Source: Methanobacteriota archaeon (GTDB lineage: Archaea; Thermoplasmatota; Poseidoniia; Poseidoniales; Thalassarchaeaceae). Taken from it: DNA of 19,527 nucleotides. Where the stretch lies: NCBI GenBank assembly GCA_002719615.1, contig PBHZ01000015.1:126353-145879 (forward strand). The letters are read 5' to 3'. Of this stretch, positions 1 to 6,991 are shown in pieces. The position numbers and the translations under genes were made by a program. The notes under the pieces were generated by a model. That model had not been told where the DNA came from, ran no database searches, and saw only the letters and a program-made list of their open reading frames with translations. The number at the start of each line of letters is the position of its first letter. Position 1 is the stretch's first letter.

Positions 1-633
1 GTTGGTAAGAAAGCCATACAAGCTTGTCACCAAAATAGTGGCCAAACTTGTTCTGCTCTTACAAGATTGATTATACCAAAGAGCATGGAAGAAGAAGTTT
101 GTAGAGTAGTTACCAAAAGAAATGAGGAATACAAAGTCGGCGATCCTTTGGATGAAGAAACACGTTGTGGGCCAATGGTTAGTGAGAAACAAAGAATTAG
201 TGTAGTGAATTATATACAGAAAGGGATAGACGAGGGAGCTACTTTGTTGTCTGGAGGGCTTGGTATGCCAGATAAATTAACAAAGGGTTTTTTCGTAAAA
301 CCTACAGTTTTCAAAGATGTTACTCCAGAAATGACAATTTGGAAAGAAGAGATTTTTGGACCAGTTCTTGTAATTACTACATATGAAGAAGAAAGAGAGG
401 CTTTGGAATTAGCAAACGATTCTATTTATGGACTATCCGGAGGAGTTTGGTCGAAAGATAAAGAAAGAGCGATTAAATTTGCAAGAAACATGAGAACTGG
501 TCAAATTAGTATTAACGGAGGTTTCTTTAATGTTAGTGCCCCCTTTGGTGGATTTAAGGCATCAGGGAATGGCCGAGAACTAGGTGTTCATGGACTTGAA
601 GAATTTTTAGAAATAAAATCAATTCAGAGGTAG
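1..633 (+). CDS. Aldehyde dehydrogenase, C-terminal 210 residues (5' end outside window)
   Basis: NAD(P)-dependent aldehyde dehydrogenase that oxidises an aldehyde to a carboxylic acid; the substrate cannot be told from this part. The reading frame is open from base 1. The catalytic-cysteine motif NSGQTCSALTR lies at codons 12-22, with the nucleophile at codon 17. Further on are the EEIFGPVL motif near codon 116, whose Glu contacts the nicotinamide ribose, the stretch PFGGFKASGNGRELG, and the usual C-terminal ending EEFLEIKSI. The Rossmann half and the general-base Glu are upstream and unseen. A TTG at 67 is in frame but lies after the catalytic Cys, so it is not the start. The gene converges on the crotonase gene with 12 bp between stops. 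The family is certain; the subfamily is not. Confidence 0.95.
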   Translation, partial: VGKKAIQACHQNSGQTCSALTRLIIPKSMEEEVCRVVTKRNEEYKVGDPLDEETRCGPMVSEKQRISVVNYIQKGIDEGATLLSGGLGMPDKLTKGFFVKPTVFKDVTPEMTIWKEEIFGPVLVITTYEEEREALELANDSIYGLSGGVWSKDKERAIKFARNMRTGQISINGGFFNVSAPFGGFKASGNGRELGVHGLEEFLEIKSIQR

Positions 634-645
634 GATATTTATTGA

Positions 646-1479
646 TTATTTTCCAAGCCATAAGGCGTCTTTTCTTTGTAAAAATGCTTTTACTCCAATT
701 TCTTTATCTTCAGTATCAAATAATGCAACAAATTCTGATCTTTCAGTTAGTATGCCTTCAGAAAAAGGTAAGTCTAGAGAAGCCCTTATTGTTCTCTTTG
801 CTACCTTTATAGTATGAGGAGATTTTTTTGCTATTTTCTTTGCAAATGATATAGTCGAGTTTTCTAAATCTTCAGATTTATGAACTGCATTAATTAGTCC
901 TATCCTCAAAGCTTCTTCTGCTCCTATCATATTTCCACTCAGTATTACTTCCATAGCCTTGCCATAACCCAATAATCTACATAATCTCTGAGTTCCTCCT
1001 CCTCCGGGTATCAAACCAAGATTGATTTCGGGTTGACCGAAATTAGATCTTTCTGAAGCGAATCTTATATCACAAGAGAGTGCTAATTCCGTTCCCCCTC
1101 CAAGTGCAAAACCATCAACCATTGCGATAGTGGGCTTAGAGAGATTCCAAACTGCTTCCCATGCATTATCTTCGAAAAATGGTCTAACATCATCAGAGTT
1201 TTTATTTTCAAATTCTGAAATATCTGCTCCAGCGGCAAAGGAAGGGGGTTTACCTTTTTGGCCTTCTTCAATCGGAAGAGGAGGTGCTCCTCGGATAATA
1301 ATAACTCTGACATTATCATCTGATTCAGCCCTAATGCATTGCTTCTTTATTTCCTCATGAATCTTATTATTAAGAGCATTTAGCTTATTTGGCCGATTAA
1401 GAGTCCAAATGGTGATTAGTCCTCCTTTTGGACTTGCTTCCTCGACAGGTATATCATCAACTAACAATACTTCTTCCAT
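646..1479 (-). CDS. Enoyl-CoA hydratase/isomerase (crotonase) family protein
   Basis: A 277-aa crotonase-fold enzyme, probably acting on an acyl-CoA thioester (enoyl-CoA hydratase or related). The oxyanion-hole segments are FAAGADISEF (81-90) and GFALGGGTELALSCDIRF (123-140). Both glutamates used by classic hydratases align: E131 in GGGTEL and E151 in FGQPEINLG, followed by LIPGGGGTQRL. The length is normal for the family apart from about 14 additional residues (around 66-79, PPLPIEEGQKGKPP) just before the AAGADI oxyanion loop. The ATG at 1479 opens the frame. It is the last gene of the minus-strand run from bud32, 46 bp after the stop of the Pro-rich membrane protein. The neighbouring aldehyde dehydrogenase may share a catabolic route, which is inference. 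Confidence 0.93.
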   Translation of the reverse strand: MEEVLLVDDIPVEEASPKGGLITIWTLNRPNKLNALNNKIHEEIKKQCIRAESDDNVRVIIIRGAPPLPIEEGQKGKPPSFAAGADISEFENKNSDDVRPFFEDNAWEAVWNLSKPTIAMVDGFALGGGTELALSCDIRFASERSNFGQPEINLGLIPGGGGTQRLCRLLGYGKAMEVILSGNMIGAEEALRIGLINAVHKSEDLENSTISFAKKIAKKSPHTIKVAKRTIRASLDLPFSEGILTERSEFVALFDTEDKEIGVKAFLQRKDALWLGK

Positions 1480-1525
1480 ATACTACGGAATACACTATGA
1501 CCCTTCAACGTACGTATGAAAGGAA

Positions 1526-2431
1526 TCAATCTTCACTATATTTTACTGGAGGTGGGGTTGGGAGAGGAGGAAGTCCGGGCAGTTCAGGTAATGGAGGAAG
1601 CCCGGGAAGTTCGGGCAATGGAGGAAGTCCGGGAAGTTCGGGCAATGGAGGTATGACATCTTCTATTTTTTTATTTGGGATGTGTAAGGGTATTCTTACT
1701 TTGAGTACGCGGTGTTGATCTATTCTGACATAAGATATACCATGAGGAATTGTGCTATCTACCTCTTCTGATTCTAATAAAATTGTCAATCCATGATTTG
1801 GATCTTTGAGTAATTTGGATATATTCTCACCATCTTCTGCTTCTGCCCAATTACTCACTTTGGAGGCTTTTCTTTTGGCTAATTCCATCCTTCTTTCTAT
1901 AGTTATTTTTTTCTTCAATTCTTCTCTCCTCAATCTCTTTTGACTAATGAAAATATCAATCTCGGATTCCATCTCCGATTGAGGATCTATGGAAGCAACA
2001 TATGGCATTGCTATTTTGATATCATTTGAATATTCCTTTTCCTCGACTAGTTGAGGCAATTCCTCATCTTCTAAAGTATCTGATTCAAAATCTTCATCGG
2101 GAACATTTCTTCCACGACTACGTTTTATTTTTTGTTCACGACGATAGTTTGCGTCCTCTTTTTCTAAAACTGGTGGAGGTAATTCGATATCATTGACTGG
2201 TTCGTTACTATTGTTTTCTAAATATTTTTGTTGACTTAAAATAGGCTTAATCGGAGAAGGTCCTGAAAATAATAATAGAGATGTCAAGGATAAAAGAATA
2301 ATGCCACCTGCTATTTGAAATTCTAATCCTTCCTTAACAATATAAATCAAATATATTGGAATTCCAAGCAATAATGACAATGACATAACCAACTTCATCA
2401 TCGACGGCATAGTAATTCCGAGTTGAGACAA
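1526..2431 (-). CDS. Two-TM membrane protein with Pro-rich tandem-repeat tail, function unknown
   Basis: I do not recognise this protein (301 aa from a TTG at 2431; 294 aa if it starts at the ATG at 2410). Two hydrophobic segments (about 12-32 and 38-56) form an N-terminal hairpin. A long, highly charged, probably disordered region follows (about 80-190), containing RRE/KKK and EDEE runs. A short possibly folded part (about 205-255) precedes the C-terminal tail, where PPLPELPGL is repeated three times (261-287) and ends in PPLPTPPP. The repeat is exact at the DNA level (27-bp units). The start lies 14 bp after the rdgB stop, so co-transcription with bud32 and rdgB is likely. The minus strand is chosen because the frame is long, starts with TM segments and fits the operon. 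The function is open; a membrane-anchored scaffold is only a guess. Confidence 0.75.
   Translation of the reverse strand: MSQLGITMPSMMKLVMSLSLLLGIPIYLIYIVKEGLEFQIAGGIILLSLTSLLLFSGPSPIKPILSQQKYLENNSNEPVNDIELPPPVLEKEDANYRREQKIKRSRGRNVPDEDFESDTLEDEELPQLVEEKEYSNDIKIAMPYVASIDPQSEMESEIDIFISQKRLRREELKKKITIERRMELAKRKASKVSNWAEAEDGENISKLLKDPNHGLTILLESEEVDSTIPHGISYVRIDQHRVLKVRIPLHIPNKKIEDVIPPLPELPGLPPLPELPGLPPLPELPGLPPLPTPPPVKYSED
1566..1646. repeat. Three tandem 27-bp units inside a coding sequence
   Basis: The units are 1566-1592, 1593-1619 and 1620-1646. Units 2 and 3 differ at one base, and unit 1 differs from unit 3 at three. A partial fourth copy (GGAGG) starts at 1647. The unit length is a multiple of three, so the minus-strand frame reads PPLPELPGL in each copy. 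The block is clearly more GC-rich than its surroundings. Near-identity suggests recent duplication or homogenisation. Confidence 0.95.
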
Positions 2432-2445
2432 GAGCCCCTAACTAT

Positions 2446-3039
2446 TCACTTTGACGGAAGTTTTAGTGAATCTAGTAGCCCCTTAAGTGAAAAGGTTCGA
2501 TGTGAGATAAGGGTTTTTTGTTGAATACTCATTTGTGAAAAAGTCGAACCGTTTCCTTGTAAAGGGATGAATATTGGATCATAACCGAAGCCTTCTTTAC
2601 CTAATTTTTCAACCGAAATTGTTCCTTTGCATACTCCTGAAGATTCCCAAATTTTATTTTTCCATTGTAATATTGTTACTGTACGATATTCTGCACTACG
2701 ATTAGTAGATTTTTCTAATAATGCTAGAATTCCATCTAGTCCAATGGAATCATACACAAATGATGAAAAAACACCAGGGAAACCATGAAGCGCGTCAATA
2801 AATAAACCAGAGTCTTCAACCATTATTGCATAATCTTCTAACTCTGTATCTTTGATTAATGATATTGCTTGCTTTATTTTTGAATTTGCTACTTCTCTCA
2901 AGTCGGATGATTGTGGCTCAATAAAATCAGGTAAATTACCATTTATTCTTAGTTCCTCAACTGAATGACCTAATTCACTAAGAAGGGCATGAGCTTCCTG
3001 TATCTTATTTTGATTACTTGTTGCGAACAAAATCTTCAT
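2446..3039 (-). CDS. rdgB: XTP/dITP pyrophosphatase (RdgB/HAM1 family)
   Basis: Hydrolyses non-canonical purine NTPs (ITP, dITP, XTP) to the monophosphate and PPi, keeping deaminated purines out of DNA and RNA. At 197 aa it has normal length. Family motifs appear in order: the N-terminal phosphate-binding TSNQNK (7-12), EDSGLFIDAL (75-84) with the catalytic acidic residues, GFPGVFSSF (87-94), FGYDPIFIP (151-159) for base recognition, and the C-terminal SHR (179-181). The ATG at 3039 is preceded by GGTGA at about 3043-3047, a good ribosome binding site that runs into the bud32 stop codon. The gene lies 8 bp downstream of bud32, so the two are almost surely translated from one message. The symbol follows bacterial usage. 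Confidence 0.95.
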   Translation of the reverse strand: MKILFATSNQNKIQEAHALLSELGHSVEELRINGNLPDFIEPQSSDLREVANSKIKQAISLIKDTELEDYAIMVEDSGLFIDALHGFPGVFSSFVYDSIGLDGILALLEKSTNRSAEYRTVTILQWKNKIWESSGVCKGTISVEKLGKEGFGYDPIFIPLQGNGSTFSQMSIQQKTLISHRTFSLKGLLDSLKLPSK

Positions 3040-3047
3040 AATTTCAC

Positions 3048-3734
3048 CTATGCATGATAACGTACTCTGCCTCTAATCTCATTGAAGCGGGAAATTACTT
3101 CAGGTGCAGAAATTAAATCTTCTTTTTCCGAATCTGCAGAAAGATATCCTGCAACCATATCTTCAACCGCATTTTCATATTCTGAATGGCTCGCTGTAAG
3201 GCATTCATTCAAGACTTGTAAATCCAGACCTAAATGTTCAACTTCTGGAAATATTTTAGCTAATCCAAAATCAATTAATGATAAATTACCCTCACTATCA
3301 ATTAGAACATTATGAGTTGTTAAATCACCATGAGATATTCCAATTTCATGCAATTTTCTAATAATTACTCCAAATGACTTAATTTTTTCTGATACTAGAT
3401 TATTTTTATTGTTTAGATAATCAAATAAAGTGATTCCTTCAATTTTGGACATTAAAATCCATCCCTGTTCTAGGTCTAAATCGATTATGGAAGGAGCAGA
3501 TAGTTCATGATATTGAAGTCGACCTAATGCCCTGGCTTCTACAGTCAATCTCTGACGTGTCAGCTTACGATCTAAATGAGGAGTCCTATACCCTCTGGGT
3601 CTTCTCATCTTCAATACTGCAGATTTTCCCATCCAAGATCCTGAAGTAACAGTTGCTTCAGCACCTTGATGGACTACTTTATCCACTATCCACATCGGAA
3701 TATCGGCGGCTTCCATGCTCACGGGAGATGACAT
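3048..3734 (-). CDS. bud32: Bud32-type KEOPS complex kinase/ATPase
   Basis: Small atypical protein kinase (228 aa) of the KEOPS complex, which works with Kae1 in making t6A at position 37 of ANN-decoding tRNAs. Visible motifs: HQGAEATV near the N-terminus (22-29), the ATP-contacting lysine in VLKMRRP (K42), the family-specific YRTPHLDRKLTRQR (49-62) followed by helix-C E67, the catalytic loop HGDLTTHN (135-142), the metal-binding IDFG (154-157), and the basic tail RGRVRYHA typical of Bud32. It stands alone; in several euryarchaea it is fused to Kae1. The start is uncertain: the ATG at 3734 opens the frame, but in-frame ATGs at 3716 and 3695 also precede the GAEA motif. It diverges from nadA and leads rdgB. 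Confidence 0.93.
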   Translation of the reverse strand: MSSPVSMEAADIPMWIVDKVVHQGAEATVTSGSWMGKSAVLKMRRPRGYRTPHLDRKLTRQRLTVEARALGRLQYHELSAPSIIDLDLEQGWILMSKIEGITLFDYLNNKNNLVSEKIKSFGVIIRKLHEIGISHGDLTTHNVLIDSEGNLSLIDFGLAKIFPEVEHLGLDLQVLNECLTASHSEYENAVEDMVAGYLSADSEKEDLISAPEVISRFNEIRGRVRYHA

Positions 3735-3755
3735 ACCTTGAAAGCGGTTTCATTC

Positions 3756-3763
3756 GAGGAGGG
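3756..3763 (+). promoter_or_regulatory. Ribosome binding site deciding the nadA start
   Basis: GAGGAGGG lies 10 nt before the ATG at 3774 and matches the archaeal anti-SD core. It argues against the upstream in-frame TTG at 3738, which has no such site and would place the start 3 bp from the divergent bud32 ATG. Confidence 0.6.
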
Positions 3764-3773
3764 TTTGAAGAAG

Positions 3774-4859
3774 ATGACCATGGAGATGCCCAAGCTGCCT
3801 CAACAAAAAGGCATTATTACTCCAAAAATTTATTCTGAGGCAGATATTCAATTAGAAGCAGAGCGCTTAAGCGATGTTATCCAGCAAAAAGAAAGATGGG
3901 ATATCGAAATGTGTAAAACTATAGCCCCAATGACATTAGAAATTAATAATTTAAAGAAAGAGAAAGATGTTTTCATAATAGCACATACATATCAAACCCC
4001 TGATATCATTTATGGAGTAGCTGATGAAGTTTCGGATAGTTATTCATTATCTAAAGCAGCAAGAGATGCTCCTCAACAAACAATTTTATTTTCGAGTGTC
4101 AGGTTTATGGCGGAAACAGCAAAGATTGTCAGTCCTCATAAAACAGTTTTACATCCTTCTCCAGACGCTGGATGTTCGCTAAGTGATGGTATCAATGGAC
4201 AAGACGTAAGAAATCTGAAACAAAAATATCCAGGAATTCCCGTTGCATGTTACATCAACACCACTGCAGAAGTAAAGGCAGAGTGTGACGTATGCGTTAC
4301 AAGTAGTAATTATTTGTCTATTTGTGAAAAATTACCGGGCAATAAGTTAATTTTTGTACCTGACAAATTTATGGGCAAACATCTACAAAAATCACTTAAA
4401 GGAAAGAAAGAAGTTATCATATATGATGGAGAATGTGAAGTGCACGCAGTTTTTACGGGAGAGAAAATAAAATCATGGAGAAAAAGGATGAGTATACAAG
4501 GTATTGAATTAACAGTTTTGAGTCATCCTGAATGTGATTCGGATGTTTTAGAAGAAAGCGATATAATTGGAAGTAGTGAAAAATTAATAAAAAATGCATT
4601 AGAATTATCTGCAAATGGGAAAAAGGATATCATGCTCATTACTGAATGTGGTACTGCTGAACGAATTATGGCAGAATCAGATAATGAATTGAATCTTATT
4701 GGTGCTTGCGTGATGTGCAAACATATGAAAAAGACCCAATTAGAAGATATATTACAAGCATTAAAGTATCCTAAACCGGAACAAATTATTCAAATAGACC
4801 AAGATATCATAGATAAAGCTAGAATAAGTCTTGATGAAATGTTTAGACTTGCAGAGTAA
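3774..4859 (+). CDS. nadA: Quinolinate synthase (NadA), [4Fe-4S] enzyme
   Basis: Condenses iminoaspartate with dihydroxyacetone phosphate to quinolinate in de novo NAD synthesis. It is 361 aa from the ATG at 3774, chosen for its ribosome binding site. The three homologous Rossmann-like repeats are recognisable. Motifs: IIAHTYQTPDI, DEVSDSYSLSKAA, VRFMAETAKI, SPDAGCSLSDG, CYINTTAEVKAECDVCVTSSN (in two runs), FVPDKFMG, YDGECEVHAVF, SHPECDSDV, the phosphate-binding IIGSSEKLI, LITECGTAERI and ACVMCKHMKK. The cluster cysteines are C134 (AGC), C221 (GEC) and one of C312/C315. It diverges from bud32 with about 39 bp between starts, and its stop abuts that of the opposing PAP2 gene. nadB and nadC partners are not in the window. 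Confidence 0.95.
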   Translation: MTMEMPKLPQQKGIITPKIYSEADIQLEAERLSDVIQQKERWDIEMCKTIAPMTLEINNLKKEKDVFIIAHTYQTPDIIYGVADEVSDSYSLSKAARDAPQQTILFSSVRFMAETAKIVSPHKTVLHPSPDAGCSLSDGINGQDVRNLKQKYPGIPVACYINTTAEVKAECDVCVTSSNYLSICEKLPGNKLIFVPDKFMGKHLQKSLKGKKEVIIYDGECEVHAVFTGEKIKSWRKRMSIQGIELTVLSHPECDSDVLEESDIIGSSEKLIKNALELSANGKKDIMLITECGTAERIMAESDNELNLIGACVMCKHMKKTQLEDILQALKYPKPEQIIQIDQDIIDKARISLDEMFRLAE

Positions 4860-6932
4860 TCACGAATCTTGTTCTCTTGCCGATTGAGATGCCCAGACAA
4901 ATGTCAAAGGAATTAACATCAGAATAGCGGACTGAATTAAAACTGATGAATAAGGGCGGAAAATTTCTTCTAGTGGATATACGATAACTTCTAAGTCGCC
5001 ATTGTCCTTTATATCCGTCCATGCAATACTCTCTTCCAAGGCATGTGGCTGAATTTGATTTATGTCATCATAGGTTAAACGTGATGATTGATTTGTTACA
5101 GTATCATATAACCAAACATCATTTGGTTCAGAAGGTATTTGATTTAACAAAGTAGGATTCCAAGAAGATATTTGTAGGAAGGCGACGTTGTTACCATAGA
5201 TGCTAGGAGAAGAGGAATGCCATAATGGATCTCCCAAAACACTTTGATTACCAGAGAAAATATCCACTAATACAAGTCTATCCATATATCCTAAATCAAC
5301 TAGTGCTATCAACCATTTACCATCCAATATCAACTCTTTAATTGTTGAATTCAAATAATCTATCTTTATATCCTCGGACAATAAAGTAGTGTCAGAAAGA
5401 GAATCTCTTGGATTGATTTCAATATTTGACTTTAATTGAGAGTCAAAAGAAGTAATATTAACTAAAAGGTTTTCAGTAGAGTTTGAAGACCAAGCGATTA
5501 AATTTTCTGAGGCTGTTACGGCATTGAATGGACCATTTACAGGGGGCGAGAGAAATGGGCCATCTATATCCAATAAAGTCAAAAAAGAATCGTGAGAGAT
5601 TACTATAACAAATCCATCTGAATTAGAACCTAAAGAAACATCGACTATGCTATTTTCAGGGTAATATCTGAATAGAGGTTGTAATATTTCAAAATCATCA
5701 TTGAATTCAAAGTAGTCAATCCTATCTTCAGTGAACAAAGCAAATCCCTCATCCGATGTCACTACATCTGGCAACATACTCCAAGGCTTGGTAGTAACGG
5801 AATAATTTTTTAGAGTCGTAGTATTCCATGTATTAATAGAAATAGTCTCATCGGGTAATTCTTCAATTGTTACAAGCCACCCTCCTTTTCCAGAAGTAGA
5901 GGTGGGCCACTCTGAACCTTCAATAGGAAAATGTTGATGTGTAGCATCCCATAATAAAACACTACCTGTAGAAAGCAGGAGTACTGCTATGAAAAGACTG
6001 GTTTGTTTCTTTCCTGGCTCTCTAAATGGCTCAATAACAGAGTCTAATCCATCTAATGATTCTGAGAAAGATCTTTTTGGATTATCCAATGCTCTCGCTA
6101 AACGGAAAGAGAATCGTCTTTCGTCCAGAATATTCCATATTCTTCCATGAGTTCTTTCAGTCATTCTAACTGCTAAAATTGCAATTACCATTCCTCCAAT
6201 AATATCAACTAGCCAATGAATTCCAAGATAAATTATCGAAAAGGCTGTAAGTGAGATGAATATTAATAAAAAGTTTCTATATTTTATCCATCTTCCATCT
6301 TCATCCCACTTTTGCATAGAAAGCCAAACAGCAAAAGGTAATCCAATGTGTAAGCTTGGCATTCCATTAGTAAACGGATCAATACGAGTAAACCAATTAT
6401 GTATTTCAGGAGTTAGGTCATATGCAATTGTCTCCATTACCGGTATGTGATCTCCAGTTACTCTTACATTGAAAAACAAATAGAACGGGATGGCGAATGT
6501 ATAGACCCAAAAAATAGACAAACAGACTCTATCTGCCATATGACGATCATCAAAATAAATTGGATATATTAGTGAGGAAAAAGTTACTGCCATAAATCCC
6601 ATGACATAAAAATGAGTCAACACTTGATCGAGTAAAATTGTTCGGAATCCTTCTTGTATCCATAGAACCACATCGCCTTCGATTGCATAGACATAAGGAG
6701 TCATGTCTATTCTGGTATTCGCCATTAAAGATCTATCCAAACCGTCAAACAAGTCTTTCCAAATATATACTGAAAAAACAATAATTATATGCGCCCAATA
6801 TCTTCTAAACATATCAATGAAGCCATCTGTTGTTATTTTGGCATAAGGAGGTTTGAAAATTGGCATAAAAATAATACTCAAAAGAATTGCACCTGTAACC
6901 CAAGTGATGTATATTCCCGTCTCAGCAACCAT
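4860..6932 (-). CDS. Multi-pass PAP2-family phosphatase/transferase fused to a propeller-like exported domain
   Basis: 690-aa membrane protein. The N-terminal half has about six hydrophobic segments (8-25, 46-60, 108-126, 138-156, 218-235, 240-257) and carries PAP2 signatures of the Aur1/inositolphosphotransferase-like type: NGMPSLHIGLPF with H195, then YLGIHWLVDIIGG with H239 and D243. These are the phosphohistidine and acid-base residues. Likely substrates are lipid-linked phosphates such as polyprenyl diphosphate or a phospholipid headgroup; this is inference. A further TM (about 311-328) leads into about 330 residues with TolB/PD40-like blades, for example DVWLYDTVTNQSSRLTYDD and ESIAWTDIKDNGDLEV. 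A final TM (about 664-682) precedes a short tail. The start is the ATG at 6932, 59 bp downstream of the mrp-like gene. The domain fusion is unusual. Confidence 0.82.
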   Translation of the reverse strand: MVAETGIYITWVTGAILLSIIFMPIFKPPYAKITTDGFIDMFRRYWAHIIIVFSVYIWKDLFDGLDRSLMANTRIDMTPYVYAIEGDVVLWIQEGFRTILLDQVLTHFYVMGFMAVTFSSLIYPIYFDDRHMADRVCLSIFWVYTFAIPFYLFFNVRVTGDHIPVMETIAYDLTPEIHNWFTRIDPFTNGMPSLHIGLPFAVWLSMQKWDEDGRWIKYRNFLLIFISLTAFSIIYLGIHWLVDIIGGMVIAILAVRMTERTHGRIWNILDERRFSFRLARALDNPKRSFSESLDGLDSVIEPFREPGKKQTSLFIAVLLLSTGSVLLWDATHQHFPIEGSEWPTSTSGKGGWLVTIEELPDETISINTWNTTTLKNYSVTTKPWSMLPDVVTSDEGFALFTEDRIDYFEFNDDFEILQPLFRYYPENSIVDVSLGSNSDGFVIVISHDSFLTLLDIDGPFLSPPVNGPFNAVTASENLIAWSSNSTENLLVNITSFDSQLKSNIEINPRDSLSDTTLLSEDIKIDYLNSTIKELILDGKWLIALVDLGYMDRLVLVDIFSGNQSVLGDPLWHSSSPSIYGNNVAFLQISSWNPTLLNQIPSEPNDVWLYDTVTNQSSRLTYDDINQIQPHALEESIAWTDIKDNGDLEVIVYPLEEIFRPYSSVLIQSAILMLIPLTFVWASQSAREQDS

Positions 6933-6991
6933 GTCAGTAATCCAGTGGAGTCGTCTTTATGAAATCAATTCGACCCATAATTATGACTAAA

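Noticed and set aside
1428..1718. Plus-strand open frame giving GGSPGSSGN repeats
   Set aside because: It is the reverse reading of the 27-bp repeat and overlaps two better-supported minus-strand genes. The repeat unit is open in both directions, but the minus strand has a longer frame, TM segments and operon spacing.
3738..3773. N-terminal extension of NadA from a TTG at 3738
   Set aside because: No ribosome binding site and no homology in the first 12 residues; the ATG at 3774 has GAGGAGGG ahead of it.
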